Part shown: positions 8,146 to 19,200 of the stretch, in pieces
Layout of the letters: the number at the start of each line of letters is the position of its first letter
Position numbering within the stretch: position 1 is the stretch's first letter
Assembly: GCA_021414025.1 (NCBI GenBank)
Contig: JAIOPG010000006.1
Span: 124,001-188,000 of the forward strand
Direction: 5' to 3'
Length of the DNA: 64,000 nucleotides
Source of the DNA: Planctomycetota bacterium
GTDB lineage: Bacteria; Planctomycetota; Phycisphaerae; Phycisphaerales; SM1A02
The notes under the pieces: model-generated
Database searches by the model: none
Told to the model about the DNA's origin: nothing
Seen by the model: only the letters and a program-made list of their open reading frames with translations
Translations under genes and position numbers: made by a program

Positions 8146-9369
8146 TCAAACGTCCAGCAGCAGACGCTCGGGATTCTCGATGGCGTTCTTGACGTCGACC
8201 AGGAATCCGACTGCCTCCGAGCCATCCACGATGCGGTGGTCGTAGCTCAGGGCCAGGTACATCATGGGGCGGATCGCGACATGGCCGGGATTCTTCGGAT
8301 CCTCGACGGCGCGGTTCTTGATGGCGTGCATGCCGAGAATGCCTGACTGCGGCGGATTCAGGATCGGCGTGCTCATCAGGCTGCCGTAGACGCCGCCGTT
8401 GGTGATGGTGAAGGTGCCGCCGGTCATGTCCTCGACGGTCAGCTTGTTGTCGCGGGCTTTGAGGGCGAGCTCGCGGATGGTTCGCTCGACCTCGGCGATC
8501 GAGAGGCGGTTGGCGTTGCGCAGCACCGGAACCATGAGCCCCTTGTCGGTGCCGACGGCGACGGAGACGTCGATGAAGTCGTGGTACTCCACCTCGTCGC
8601 CGACGATGAAGGCATTGAGGCGCGGGAACTTCTCCAGGGCGCCGACCACCGCCTTCACGAAGAAGCCCATGAAGCCCAGGCCGGTGCCGTGACGCTTCTC
8701 GAAGGCCTCCTTGTGCTCGGCGCGGAGTCGCATCACCTGGGTCATGTCCGCCTCGTTGAAGGTGGTCAGCATGGCCGCGGTGTTCTTGGCCGCCACAAGC
8801 CGCTCGGCGATGCGCTGGCGCAGCTTGGTCATGCGCTCGCGGCGGAATCCGCGCGGGCCGGAGGCACTGGGAACCGGGGATGGCCTCGAGGCGCCCTCGT
8901 TTGAAGCGGCGGCTTTCTTCGGGGCGAGCTGTGCGTGCTCGATGTCGTTCTTGGTGATGCGGCCGCCGGGACCCGAGCCCTCGATCTTGCCCAGATCGAC
9001 GCCCTTTTCCACCGCCATCTTGCGGGCGACGCTGGTGACCTTCGGCTCGACGACCGCGGTCTTGGAGGCTTCCTTGGTCGAGGTGGGAGCGGCGGCGGGT
9101 GCCGTTGCCTTGGCCGCCGCGCCGGCGGGTCGTGCCGCCTTCTCGTCGATCCGCGCCACCACGGCGCCCACCTTCAGGTCGGCGCCGCTCTTGGCGGCGA
9201 CCTTCAGCACGCCCGAGGCCGTCGCCAGAATTTCCAGCGTGGCCTTGTCGCTCTCGATCTCGGTGAGCACCTCGTCCTTCTCGACCCACTCGCCGTCGCC
9301 GCGCTTCCACGCGCCGAGACGGACTTCGGTGATGCTCTCTCCGGGACTTGGGATCACAATGTCGATCAT
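8146..9369 (-). CDS. sucB: 2-oxoglutarate dehydrogenase E2, dihydrolipoyl succinyltransferase
   Basis: E2 core of the oxoglutarate dehydrogenase complex; it transfers the succinyl group from lipoamide to CoA in the TCA cycle. It has 407 residues. An N-terminal lipoyl domain carries the lipoylated Lys42 in ESDKATLEI. An Ala/Pro/Lys linker, a peripheral subunit-binding domain (about 112-147, [11 protein letters not shown] to TKNDIEHA) and a second linker follow, then the acyltransferase domain ending with the catalytic SYDHRIVDG (His378, Asp382). The start codon overlaps the sucA stop (ATGA), so the two are coupled. No E3 (lpd) gene is in the window. Its stop lies one base from the ftsI stop on the other strand. 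Confidence 0.95.
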   Translation of the reverse strand: MIDIVIPSPGESITEVRLGAWKRGDGEWVEKDEVLTEIESDKATLEILATASGVLKVAAKSGADLKVGAVVARIDEKAARPAGAAAKATAPAAAPTSTKEASKTAVVEPKVTSVARKMAVEKGVDLGKIEGSGPGGRITKNDIEHAQLAPKKAAASNEGASRPSPVPSASGPRGFRRERMTKLRQRIAERLVAAKNTAAMLTTFNEADMTQVMRLRAEHKEAFEKRHGTGLGFMGFFVKAVVGALEKFPRLNAFIVGDEVEYHDFIDVSVAVGTDKGLMVPVLRNANRLSIAEVERTIRELALKARDNKLTVEDMTGGTFTITNGGVYGSLMSTPILNPPQSGILGMHAIKNRAVEDPKNPGHVAIRPMMYLALSYDHRIVDGSEAVGFLVDVKNAIENPERLLLDV

Positions 9370-12236
9370 TTCAAGGCTCCATGCTTGAGTTCGGCGGGTT
9401 GGGCGGCTTCCACAAGGGCTCCGACGGCCTCGCTCAGGATCGCCTCCTGCTGGTGGGCGTGCATCTTGGAGCTGCCGACCGCGGGGCTCGAGGCGTCGGG
9501 ACGTCCGATGTATTTCACCGGACGCTCCGCGAAGAGATCAATCATGCGCCCCTGCACGAAGCGCCATGGCCCCATGTTGCGCGGTTCGTCCTGGACCCAG
9601 AAGACCTCCGCCTTGGGATGGTGATCCAGGTGCGCCTTGATCTCGTCGGCGGGGAAGGGGTGCAATTGCTCCACGCGGACGATGGCAATGCCCGCCGCCT
9701 TGTTCGCGGCGCGCTGGGCGACGAGTTCGTGGTAGATCTTTCCGCTGCAGAAGAGCAGGCGCTGCGCGTTGGTCGCCGCCTCCGGCGCCGTGTCGGCGAT
9801 CGTCCGCTTCCACGCGCCCTTGGTGAACTCCTCCACCGGGCTGGCCGCCGCCGGCAGCCGCAGCATGCTCTTGGGAGTGAGCACGATCAGCGGCTTGCGG
9901 AACTTCACCTTCATCTGCCGCCGCAGCAGGTGGAACATCTGCGCCGTCGTTGAAGGCTGGCAGACCACCATGTTGTTGGCGGCGCACAATTGCAGGAAGC
10001 GCTCGACGCGCGAGGAGCTGTGCTCGGGGCCCTGGCCTTCATAGCCGTGGGGCAGCAGCAGCACCAGGCCACTGGAGCGCTGCCACTTGGTCTCGGCGCT
10101 GGCGATGAACTGGTCGATGATGACCTGGGCGCCATTGCCGAAATCGCCGAACTGCGCCTCCCACAGGATCAACATGCGCGGATCGGTCAGCGAATAGCCA
10201 TACTCGTAGCCGACCACGGCCTGCTCGGTGAGCGGTGAATTGTGGATGCAGAACTTCGCCTGGTTGGGGCCGAGCTCGTTGAGAGCGACGTGCGGCTTGC
10301 CGCTCTCCTGGCAGCAGACCACGGCGTGGCGGTGACTGAAAGTGCCGCGCTCCACATCCTGTCCGGTGAGACGGATGGGATGTCCCTCGAGCAGAAGCGT
10401 GCCGTAGGCGAGCAGCTCCGCGAGTCCCCAATCCACGCCGCTCTTGCCGCCGAGCTTGCCGCGGATTTCCAGCAGGCGGGCGACATTCTTGTGCGGCGTG
10501 AATCCGGCGGGCACTCCGGCCAGCGCCGCGGCGACTTCCTTCAGCCGCGTCTCCTTCACGCCGGTTTCGATCGGCGCATCGGAGTAGGCCTCGGTCAGTC
10601 CGCTCCAAATGTGCTCGAAGGGCTTCTTGCCGGGGACCACCGGCGTCTTCTTGGTGCGCGTCTGTGCTTCGTCCATGCGCGTGAAGAGGTCGCTCTTAAG
10701 CTTCTCCACCTCCTCGGCGGAGATCACGCCCTCCTGCTGGAGGCGGTTGGCGTAGTGGGTCATCGCCGTGATCTGCTGGCGCACGCGCTTGTACATCAGC
10801 GGCTGCGTGAAGGAGGGCTCGTCGGTCTCGTTGTGACCGTTCTTCCGCCAGCACCACATGTCCACCATGATGTCGGTCCCGAAGGTCTGGCGCCACTCGA
10901 TCGCCAGCCGCGCCGCCCAGGCGCAGGCCTCGGGATCCTGGCCGTTGACGTGGAAGATCGGGGCGTTGGCCATTTTGGCGATGTCGGTGCAGTAGCGCCC
11001 GCTGAAGAGATCCTGCGAGTCGGTGGTGAATCCGACCTGGTTATTGATGACCACATGGACGGTGCCGCCGACGGTGAAGCCCGGCAGCAGCATCATGTTG
11101 AAGCACTCGGCCACCACGCCCTGGCCCGGCAGCGCCGCATCGCCGTGGATGAGAATCGGAACGACGCTGGTGCGCCGCTCGGTGTCGTTGGCCAGGCGCT
11201 GTTTGGCGCGGCAGCGACCCATGACCACGCTGGAGACGAACTCGAGGTGGCTGGGATTGGCCGCAAGCGTGATGTGCAGGGGCTGTCCGCCGGTGGTCTT
11301 CACGTCGCTCGAATATCCCTGGTGGTACTTCACGTCGCCGCCGCCGGAGAGGAAGTCCTCGGTCCACGCCTCGTCAAACTCGGTGAAGATCTGGTCGAAG
11401 CGCTTCTCCAGAATGTTGGCCAGCACATTCAGCCGGCCGCGATGGGCCATGCCGAAGGCGAACTCGCGCACGCCCAGAGCCGGGCCCTGATCGATGATGG
11501 CGTCAAGCAGGGGAATCAGGCTCTCGCCGCCCTCCAGGCCGAAGCGCTTCTTGCCGATGAAACGCTTCTCCAGGAAGGATTCGAATCCCTCGGAGGCGAT
11601 CAGCCGCTCCAGCAGCCGCTTGCGAACGTTGGCGTCGAAGCGCGGCTGGTTGCGCACGCTCTCCATGCGCTGCTGGAGCCAGCGCTGCTTTTCGCGGTCC
11701 ATCACATGCAGATATTCAACGCCGATGTGCCGGCAGTAGGTCTCCTCGAGCAGATTGACGATCTCGGTCAGGGTGCAGGGATTGGGCAGCGGCAGAGTCC
11801 CGGGATCGAAGGAGTCCGCCATGTTGCCATCGGTCAGGCCGAAGGACTCCAGCTGCAGTTCCTCGGGGAAGGGGCGCTCGACGCCCAGCGGATCAAGATC
11901 CGCCGCCAGGTGCCCGCGCGCTCGGTAGGCGTTGATCAGCGCGTCCACCTTGCTTTGCGAGCCGCGACTCAGAGCTTGCGCGGAGGAAGCGGCGGACGAT
12001 GTCGCGGTAGAACCTGCATCGGTCGTCGTCGCGATCGTTTCGGTCGCCGGATTCGGGGCGCGCTCGTAGCCAAGTTCAAATCCCTGGAAGAAGTTTTGCC
12101 ACGTGGGCTCAACGCTTGCGGGGTCGCTCTGCCACTGGGCGTACAAGGCCTCAAGCAGCGCGGGATCCAATCCATTGACCGACGGAGTGGTGTTCCGGGG
12201 CGACGGGGAAGGATTGGGGGACGAACTGTTGCTCAC
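9366..12236 (-). CDS. sucA: 2-oxoglutarate dehydrogenase E1 component
   Basis: A 956-residue thiamine-diphosphate enzyme that decarboxylates 2-oxoglutarate and succinylates the lipoyl group of SucB. The N-terminus has the SucA arm ([28 protein letters not shown] in part) that contacts E2, then a Ser/Ala-rich linker. The E1 core contains [34 protein letters not shown] and the diphosphate/metal-binding region around HVNGQDPEA, and the C-terminal transketolase-like domain includes [10 protein letters not shown]. The start is GTG 12236 with GGAG nine bases upstream. A TATCTT box lies about 27 bases upstream, so this transcript is predicted to have a normal leader. It is the first gene of the sucAB operon. 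Confidence 0.96.
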   Translation of the reverse strand: MSNSSSPNPSPSPRNTTPSVNGLDPALLEALYAQWQSDPASVEPTWQNFFQGFELGYERAPNPATETIATTTDAGSTATSSAASSAQALSRGSQSKVDALINAYRARGHLAADLDPLGVERPFPEELQLESFGLTDGNMADSFDPGTLPLPNPCTLTEIVNLLEETYCRHIGVEYLHVMDREKQRWLQQRMESVRNQPRFDANVRKRLLERLIASEGFESFLEKRFIGKKRFGLEGGESLIPLLDAIIDQGPALGVREFAFGMAHRGRLNVLANILEKRFDQIFTEFDEAWTEDFLSGGGDVKYHQGYSSDVKTTGGQPLHITLAANPSHLEFVSSVVMGRCRAKQRLANDTERRTSVVPILIHGDAALPGQGVVAECFNMMLLPGFTVGGTVHVVINNQVGFTTDSQDLFSGRYCTDIAKMANAPIFHVNGQDPEACAWAARLAIEWRQTFGTDIMVDMWCWRKNGHNETDEPSFTQPLMYKRVRQQITAMTHYANRLQQEGVISAEEVEKLKSDLFTRMDEAQTRTKKTPVVPGKKPFEHIWSGLTEAYSDAPIETGVKETRLKEVAAALAGVPAGFTPHKNVARLLEIRGKLGGKSGVDWGLAELLAYGTLLLEGHPIRLTGQDVERGTFSHRHAVVCCQESGKPHVALNELGPNQAKFCIHNSPLTEQAVVGYEYGYSLTDPRMLILWEAQFGDFGNGAQVIIDQFIASAETKWQRSSGLVLLLPHGYEGQGPEHSSSRVERFLQLCAANNMVVCQPSTTAQMFHLLRRQMKVKFRKPLIVLTPKSMLRLPAAASPVEEFTKGAWKRTIADTAPEAATNAQRLLFCSGKIYHELVAQRAANKAAGIAIVRVEQLHPFPADEIKAHLDHHPKAEVFWVQDEPRNMGPWRFVQGRMIDLFAERPVKYIGRPDASSPAVGSSKMHAHQQEAILSEAVGALVEAAQPAELKHGALK

Positions 12237-12341
12237 CGAGAATTGCTCCGAAAGGCGCCCCCAAAGATAGTGCTTTTGCGGCGACGCAACGCCGCCCGCG
12301 ACCGCTCCTTGGGGCGAGCTTGAAAACGACTGATTCTAGCC

Positions 12342-12363
12342 AAAAAGCCCCGCGAAAGCGAGG
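12342..12363 (-). terminator. Rho-independent terminator after priA
   Basis: Read on the minus strand there is a six-pair stem, CCTCGC with GCGGGG (one T-G pair), closed by a four-base TTTC loop and followed by CTTTTT. It lies 19 bases beyond the priA stop and upstream of the sucA promoter region, so it would separate carA-priA from sucAB. Confidence 0.75.
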
Positions 12364-12381
12364 TGATTGCGATGGCGCCGC

Positions 12382-14763
12382 CTAGAGCAGCGCGACCGGA
12401 TCGATATCGACCGCGCAGTGCTCGCCGCCGGGAAAGAGAGCCCGGTTGCGGGCCGAGGCGATCAGCCGCTGCAGCGCGTTGGCGTCGGGCGCCAGGATCT
12501 CGAGCTGGATCCGGAAGCGATCGGAGATCCGCGCGATCGGGCAGGGCAGCGGTCCGCGGAAGTGGACGTCGCCTGCCTCGGGAAGTCGCTCCAGCCCCTG
12601 GCGAATTTCCAGGACGATCTCCTGCGCCCGCGAAAGTTCCTCGTGGCGCACCACGATCCGCGCCATGCGCCGGTAAGGGGGCAGATTGAATTTCTTGCGT
12701 GACTCCAGCTCCTGCCGCGCGAACTCCTCGAACTGATGCGAGGCGGCGAGCCGAATGGCCAGCGCGTCGGGCTGGAAGGTCTGCACGATCGCCTGCGCCA
12801 CGCCGGCGCCGCGTCCGCAGCGGCCCGCGACCTGGCTCACCAGCTGGAAAGTGCGCTCGGCGGCGCGGAAATCCGGCAGATTGATCGCGGTGTCCGCATT
12901 GACCACGCCGACCAGCCGGACGTTGGGGTAGTCCAGACCCTTGGCGATGATCTGTGTTCCCACCAGGACCCGTGCCTTGCCCGAGGCGAACTGAGCCAGG
13001 GCTTCATAGATGTCGCGGCTGTTCTGCATGGTGTCGCCGTCGACGCGCAGCACGGCTCCCGGCTTGGCCAGCTCGGGATGCACGTGGGCCAGCTCCTCCT
13101 CGACGCGCTGCGTTCCCAGGCCGAAGACCGTCACACCCTGCCCGCACGAGGGGCACTTCTGCGGCAGGAGCTGCTCGGTCAGGCAGTGGTGGCAGCGCAC
13201 AAAGCGCGACCGCGGGCCGGCGTGGCAGATCATGCCGGTGTCGCAATGCTGGCACTTCATCATCCAGCCGCAGCGCGACACGCAGGCGATCCAGTTGGCA
13301 TAGCCGCGCCGGTTGAGCAGCATCAGCGCCTGCCCGCCATTTTCAACGACGTGCGCCAGCCGGTCGGCCAGCCGCGCTCCCAGCAGGTGCACGCGCTTGT
13401 CTCGGAAGTGCTTCAGGTCCTGCGAAAAATCGATGATTTCAACTTTTGGCGTCACCAGTCCCGGGGCTCGCTCGGGCAGCCGGTGCAGCGTGCTGACCCC
13501 GCGCTCCGTGGCGTTCCACCAGCTCTCCAGGCTGGGCGTGGCGCTGCCCAGCAGCACCGGGCAGCCGGCCATCTGCGCGCGGCGGATGGCGACGTCGCGG
13601 CCGTGGTAGCGCGGCGCCTGATCCTGCTTGTAGCCGGAGGAGTCATGCTCCTCGTCGACCAGGACCAGTCCAATCTCTCCGTCGGGCACGGGCGCGAAGA
13701 TGGCGCTGCGGGCGCCGACGATGATCTTGGCCTCGCCCTGCGCGACCATCGTCCACTGCTGGTTGCGCTGCGCCGCCGTCAGCCCCGAGTGCAGCAGGGC
13801 CACGCGGTCGCGCGGGAATCGCCGCAGCACGCGGGCGGTGGTCTGCGGTGTGAGCGAGATTTCCGGCACCAGCAAAATCGCGGTTTTCCCCGCATTTCTG
13901 CAGAGTTCGATCAGCTGCAGGTAGACCTCGGTCTTGCCGCTGCCGGTGACGCCGAAGAGCAGGTGCTGCGAGAACCCCTTGCTCATCGCGGCATGAATGG
14001 AGTCCACCGCGCTGCGCTGCGCGGCGGTCAGCGCGGGGCGCTCCAGGGAAAAATCCTTCGGCGCATTTTCCGGTGTCAGCGCGCCGGCCTCCACGCTGGA
14101 TCGCTTGGTGGCGACCACCAGCCCGGACTTGATGAGCGATGTGAGGGGCGAGCGCGTCGCCACCGCGGCCTTCTTCAGCAGGTCGCGCGCCTCGAAGGGG
14201 CGAAGCGCTGCCGGCGCGTCGCGCAGCGCCTGCAGAATTCTTCTTTGCGCCGGAGACAGGCGCGCCGGCTTGGCCGCCGCCGCTGCGCCATCGGGTTCGT
14301 TCGTGAGTTTCCGAATTTTTCCACCCGCCGCCGCGCCCAGCGCCGCGGCGCCGGACTCGTGCAGGTCGATCCACACCGACTCGACTCGCCCGATCGCCTT
14401 CTTGACCGCAGAGGGCAGCACTCCGGCCAGGGCCACGCCCAGCGGACAGCAGTAATAGACGCTGATCCAGCGGGCCAGCTCCACCACCTGCGCCGGCAGG
14501 GGCGGAGTCTCCTCGATCGAATGAATGGTCTTGATCCGATCCTCGGGAATCGAAGCGACATGCGAAGCATCGAGCTCCTTCACCACCCACCCCAAAGTGG
14601 TTGAATCGCCCCGGCCAAGGGGCACTTTCACGCGGTGCCCGACCCGGACCTGCGACAGCGATTTCGGCACGCCGTAGGTCAGGCCATCCGGATAGCGGTC
14701 CACGCCGCGCTCCACGGCGACGAGAATGTGCCTGCTGACGGGTTCGTCGTAGAGACCGCGCAT
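12382..14763 (-). CDS. priA: Primosomal replication-restart helicase PriA
   Basis: A 793-residue 3'-to-5' superfamily 2 DNA helicase that recognises stalled forks and reloads the replisome. An N-terminal 3'-DNA-binding domain (YGVPKSLSQVRVGHRVKVPLG) is followed by Walker A (GVTGSGKTEVY), the DEEH Walker B (LVLVDEEHDSSG) and the aromatic-rich loop with DQAPRYHGRD. Next comes the zinc module with paired cysteines (CVSRCGWMMKCQHC, then CHHC and CPSC) and helicase motifs V-VI (GTQIIAKGLDYPNV, QVAGRCGRG). Length and domain order match the family. It starts 10 bases after the carA stop, so carA and priA are probably co-transcribed, and a hairpin terminator follows the stop. Confidence 0.96.
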   Translation of the reverse strand: MRGLYDEPVSRHILVAVERGVDRYPDGLTYGVPKSLSQVRVGHRVKVPLGRGDSTTLGWVVKELDASHVASIPEDRIKTIHSIEETPPLPAQVVELARWISVYYCCPLGVALAGVLPSAVKKAIGRVESVWIDLHESGAAALGAAAGGKIRKLTNEPDGAAAAAKPARLSPAQRRILQALRDAPAALRPFEARDLLKKAAVATRSPLTSLIKSGLVVATKRSSVEAGALTPENAPKDFSLERPALTAAQRSAVDSIHAAMSKGFSQHLLFGVTGSGKTEVYLQLIELCRNAGKTAILLVPEISLTPQTTARVLRRFPRDRVALLHSGLTAAQRNQQWTMVAQGEAKIIVGARSAIFAPVPDGEIGLVLVDEEHDSSGYKQDQAPRYHGRDVAIRRAQMAGCPVLLGSATPSLESWWNATERGVSTLHRLPERAPGLVTPKVEIIDFSQDLKHFRDKRVHLLGARLADRLAHVVENGGQALMLLNRRGYANWIACVSRCGWMMKCQHCDTGMICHAGPRSRFVRCHHCLTEQLLPQKCPSCGQGVTVFGLGTQRVEEELAHVHPELAKPGAVLRVDGDTMQNSRDIYEALAQFASGKARVLVGTQIIAKGLDYPNVRLVGVVNADTAINLPDFRAAERTFQLVSQVAGRCGRGAGVAQAIVQTFQPDALAIRLAASHQFEEFARQELESRKKFNLPPYRRMARIVVRHEELSRAQEIVLEIRQGLERLPEAGDVHFRGPLPCPIARISDRFRIQLEILAPDANALQRLIASARNRALFPGGEHCAVDIDPVALL

Positions 14764-14773
14764 GCGGCTCAGC

Positions 14774-15997
14774 TCACCGCGTCGCCGCCGAGGCCACTCG
14801 GGCGGAAGCGGATTGATGCAGCTCCATCTGCTCCGCCGTCACCGGCGCGCGGGTGCGCATGATGTCGATGAAGCAGTCGAAGAGGTAGGAGGATTCGTGC
14901 GGGCCGGGGCTCGCCTCGGGGTGGTACTGCACGCAGAAGATCGGCTTGCGGGTGTGGCGAAACCCGGCGAGCGTGCCGTCGTTGAGATGGATGTGGGTGG
15001 GCTCGCCGCCCGCGGCGCGAAGCGACGCCTCGTCGACGCAGAAGCCGTGGTTCTGGCTGGTGATCTCCACGCGCTGCGTCAGCAGATTGCGCACCGGCTG
15101 ATTGGCGCCGCGGTGGCCGAACTTCAATTTCCAGGTCGACGCGCCCAGGCTCAGGGCGAGCAGCTGGTGCCCGAGGCAGATGCCAAAAGTGGGGATTTCC
15201 CCCGCGATTTCCTGCAAAGTCCGCACGGTCGCCTCGACCGCGGCGGGGTCGCCCGGCCCGTTGGAGATGAAGAGACCGTCGGGCTTGAGCGTGCGAATGA
15301 CCTCCGCGCTGGCGTCGTGGGGCAGCGTCAGAACTTCGCAACCGCGCTGGGCAAGGTGCCTATAGATGTTTCGCTTGGCACCGCAATCCAGGGCCGCAAC
15401 CTTGAAATGGTCCGCGCCGCTTGCAGGTTGTTCACTCCACTTGCCCAGCGTCTCGGTCCAGTTGCCCTGCTTCGTCGGGCTGGCGCAGGCCGCCAGATTC
15501 TGGCCCGCCATGGAGGGAATCGACTTCGCCCTGGCGACCAGTTGCTCGTCGCTCAGCGCCGAATCGAAACTGATGACGCCCCGAAGAGTTCCCTGGGTGC
15601 GCAGCTTTCGAACCAGCGCCCGCGTGTCGATGCCGTGAATGCCGGCAACACCGTGGGAGGCGAGCCAAGGACTCAGGTCCAGCGTCGCCCGGTAGTTGGA
15701 GCTCCGGCCGGAAAGCTCGCGGACCACGAAGCCGGCCACCTGGGGCTTGAGGCTCTCGACATCCTCTTCATTGATTCCGTAATTGCCGATCTCGGTCGCG
15801 GTCATGACCAGGATCTGCCCCGAATAGCTGGGGTCGCTCAGGGCCTCCTGATAGCCGCACATGGCGGTCGTGAAGACCACCTCTCCCAGTGCGGCGGCGC
15901 GGGATTGCAAGGGTGGGCAGGCGCCGAAGCCAAAGCCCCGAAAGACCGTTCCATCTTCCAAAGCGAGTCTCGCGGCTTGGTGGGAGGCTTCGGCCAT
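14774..15997 (-). CDS. carA: Carbamoyl-phosphate synthase small (glutaminase) subunit
   Basis: A 407-residue glutaminase subunit that supplies ammonia to CarB for carbamoyl phosphate, used for pyrimidines and arginine. The N-terminal CPSase domain includes FTTAMCGYQEALSDPSYSGQI. The C-terminal class I amidotransferase has the nucleophile Cys in FGICLGHQLLAL and the His/Glu pair in QYHPEASPGPHESSYLF. The start is set at ATG 15997; a TTG directly upstream is less likely. A TACACT box ends 7 bases before this ATG and there is no Shine-Dalgarno site, suggesting a leaderless message. carB is not in the window. priA follows in the same direction after 10 bases. Confidence 0.96.
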   Translation of the reverse strand: MAEASHQAARLALEDGTVFRGFGFGACPPLQSRAAALGEVVFTTAMCGYQEALSDPSYSGQILVMTATEIGNYGINEEDVESLKPQVAGFVVRELSGRSSNYRATLDLSPWLASHGVAGIHGIDTRALVRKLRTQGTLRGVISFDSALSDEQLVARAKSIPSMAGQNLAACASPTKQGNWTETLGKWSEQPASGADHFKVAALDCGAKRNIYRHLAQRGCEVLTLPHDASAEVIRTLKPDGLFISNGPGDPAAVEATVRTLQEIAGEIPTFGICLGHQLLALSLGASTWKLKFGHRGANQPVRNLLTQRVEITSQNHGFCVDEASLRAAGGEPTHIHLNDGTLAGFRHTRKPIFCVQYHPEASPGPHESSYLFDCFIDIMRTRAPVTAEQMELHQSASARVASAATR

Positions 15998-16004
15998 CAA
16001 GGCG

Positions 16005-16010
16005 AGTGTA
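16005..16010 (-). promoter_or_regulatory. Predicted -10 box of carA (TACACT, 7 bases before ATG)
   Basis: TACACT read on the minus strand, ending 7 bases before the carA ATG; no clear -35 hexamer. Confidence 0.45.
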
Positions 16011-16228
16011 GCGATGGGACTCTCCGCCCCGATCGATCGGATTTATCCACAGGGGAGGGAGTCCCGGGTGCCCTCCGCGAGTCTGTTGCGGGTTTTTCGG
16101 GTGGCAGGTACCTTCCTCCACTTCTGCGGAACCGTGCGGTTTGGTTTCACGAAACGATCGGTCACGACCCTCTTTCAACTTCTCCACAAACACAGAACAA
16201 GCGAGCCCAACGCTCGGAGCCCACCAAG

Positions 16229-19200
16229 ATGTCTCGACTCAAGACGGAACACGCACACTTCCGCGGACTCAATTCGTATCTGCTGATGGCCGCCGCCCTG
16301 CTCGCCTGGGCCCCGGCGCTTCCACTCTTCAACCATGGCGTCAACCAAGCCGCGGTCGCGCAGAACGATCCGATCGAGCCGCCGCCCTCCGAAGCGCCGC
16401 GCAATCCGACTCCGCCGGCGACCAAGGCGCCCACGACACCGCCGCCCAGCGAGACTCCCGCGTCTGCTCCTCCCGCGACCGCGCCCGATGCGCCGCCCGC
16501 CTCTCCTGACGAATTGTCGGGAACCTCCAACAGCCAGCCCGCGACACCACCATCACTTGCCGGCGGCACCGATCCCGCCGAGGCGCTGGCCAATGCCCGC
16601 GCCGCCATGGCCGCCTCGCAATGGCGCCAGGCGATCGACGCGTGGACCACAGTGCTCAACGCGAATCCCGCCAACGCCGAGGCGAAGAAAGGCTTGCAGG
16701 ACGCACAGACGCAGCTTGATCAGGGCGGCGGCAGCCTGCTCGACAAGGTCAGCGACGACATGTCGGTGCGGTTGGAAAGTTTCCGCGTCAACTTTGAAAA
16801 CAGCATGTTTCGTGCGGGCGAGAAGCTCAATCGTGGCGACTACGCCGGGGCCCAGTTGGACGCCAGCACCGCCAAGCAGCTCCTGGAGCGCGACCGCTCG
16901 ATCATTCCCGCCGCGGACTACGACGCGATGAACGAGCGCGTCAACGCGCAGCTGGACCAGATCAACGAGTCGCGCATCGCCGGGCAGACGCTCGAGCAGG
17001 CCAAGCAGCGCAGCGACGCGCAGAAGTCCTCAAGCGACGCGCAGCGCATGGCCCAGCAGAAGCGCGTGGCCACCATCAGCGAGATGCTCATGCGGGTGCG
17101 CCAGCTGCAGATGGAGCTGAAGTACGACGAGGCCCTGCAGGTCATCGACCAGATCCTCTTCATGGACCCGACCAATCCCGCGGCCCTGGCTCTGCGCGAT
17201 GTGCTGGAGAGCACCAAGATGTACCGCCAGTGGGCCGATGCCCAGCGGCAGCGCAACGCCGCGTTCGGGCAGATTCAACTGCAGGACATGCAGTCCACCA
17301 TTCCGCCCAAGATCAACCTCGCCGGCAACGGACCCAAGAGCACCAACGCGGTGATCACCTATCCCGAGGATTGGCCGAAGCTCTCCTTCTCCAACAGCAA
17401 GTTCCCGCCGGTGGGTGTGCAGCGCTCGCCGGAGGATCAGATGGTCGACAAGCAGTTCGACCAGGTCTTTGACTTTCCCGAGACCACCTCAAATCAGAAG
17501 CTGAGCGAAGTGCTGGACTTCTGGCATCAGATCACCAAGATGCCGATGTACATCAACTGGAAGGCGCTGGGCGAGATCGACATCACCCAGGAGACCGAAG
17601 GCATCCAGCTTGAGAAGGCCACCGTCAGCGCCCGCGTCATGCTCGGACGGATCCTGGAGCAGGTCGGCAACCCGACCTCCGACAGCGGTCGCGCCGTGGC
17701 GGAGATCATGAACGGCCAGGTCGCCGTGACAACCTTCACCGCCCTGCAGAACCTTCCCGAAGCCAAGCGGCCGCGGGTGTATGACCTCACCGATCTGGTC
17801 TTCAAGTATCCCGACACCGTGACCCTTCCCGAACTCTCCTCCAACAACGGTGGCGGCGGTGGTGGCGGCGGCGGCGGTGGTGGAGGCGGTGGTGGCGGCG
17901 GCGGCAGCAGCGGTGGCGGCGGCAGCGGTGGCGGCAGCGGCGGCGGTGGTGGCGGCGGTGGTATCACCGGCGGAACCTTCCCACTGACTCCCTTCATCAC
18001 CGGCGATGGCGCGGTGGGCCGCGTGCAGTTCATCAAGGACCTCATCCAGAAGACCGTCGATCCCGACGCGTGGAACCTGGGCGCCAGCATGGAGCCCTTC
18101 GACACCCGCTTGGTGATCACGGCGCGGCCGGACACCCATCGCAACATCGAGGATCTGCTCTCCCAGCTTCGCGCCGATCTCGCCCTGCAGATCAACGTCG
18201 AGGTGCGCGTGCTCAAGATCGACACCGACTGGTTCGAGCAGGTCGGCCTGGATCTGGACATCTACTTCAACGGCAACTCCGCCCAGTACGACAATGCGCG
18301 GGCCGCCGATCCCAACTTCAACCTGCGCGACTTCTTCTTCCAGAACACCAATGGAACGGCCGCCGGCGACGCGAAAACCGGCCTGCTGAAGAACCCGGTG
18401 GTCTTCTCGGGCATCGGCGGAACGGCGGGCAATGCCTCCGCTCCGGCCAACGCCACGGCGACCGGCCAGGCCATCGGTCTGCCCGGCGGAACCGCGGGAC
18501 AGATCCAGTACCAGACCGGCGCTGTCGGAGTGCCTGTCGGCGTGGTGAAGAACGGCGAGTCCTACGCCAACGGCGCGGTCAGCAACGGCCTCTCCGCGGT
18601 CAACGTGCAACAGGAAGGCCTGCCGCTGGTGAACGCCCTCGGCGCCGCCGGCATCAAGGGTGCCTTCGGCGCGACCGCGCTGCTCAACCCGGCTCTCACC
18701 GTCGGACTCACCTTCCTCGACGACATCCAGGTCGACCTGCTGGTCCGCGCCACGCAGGCGGACCAGCGGAACGTGCTGCTCACCTCGCCGCGACTGACCA
18801 TGCAGAATGGCCAGATCTCCTACATCACGGTGCAGAACACCACCTCATACGTCTCGGGCTTCACGGCGCCGACGACCCAGGGTGTCACCGGCACGCCGAT
18901 CGTCAGCACCATCTCCGAAGGCTTCGCCCTCGGACTGCAGGGAGTGATCAGTGCCGACCGCCGCTACGTGAGTCTGAACGTGAACTTCTCGCTGCAGGGA
19001 CCGGTCACCTTCGATCCGGTGCAGTTCCAGCAGTCGGTGGCCGCCGGCAGCCAGTCGCCGCTGGGAACCACCTCCACCAACACCTTCCAGACCCCGAAGT
19101 TCCTCAACACCTCGATCGGCACCACGATCACGGTGCCGGACAAGGGCACCGCGGTGCTCGGCGGACAGCGGCTCACGACCGACTATGAGGTTGAGGTCGG

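Noticed and set aside
10242-12323. Open frame of 693 codons opposite sucA
   Set aside because: It is a high-GC shadow: sucA on the other strand has all family motifs, and this frame has no recognisable domain.
12736-14604. Open frame of 622 codons opposite priA
   Set aside because: Shadow of priA; composition is Arg/Gln/Gly-rich as expected from reversed GC-rich codons.
14762-16228. In-frame upstream extension of the secretin frame over carA
   Set aside because: It runs antisense through carA, and the signal peptide plus GGAG site place the start at 16229.
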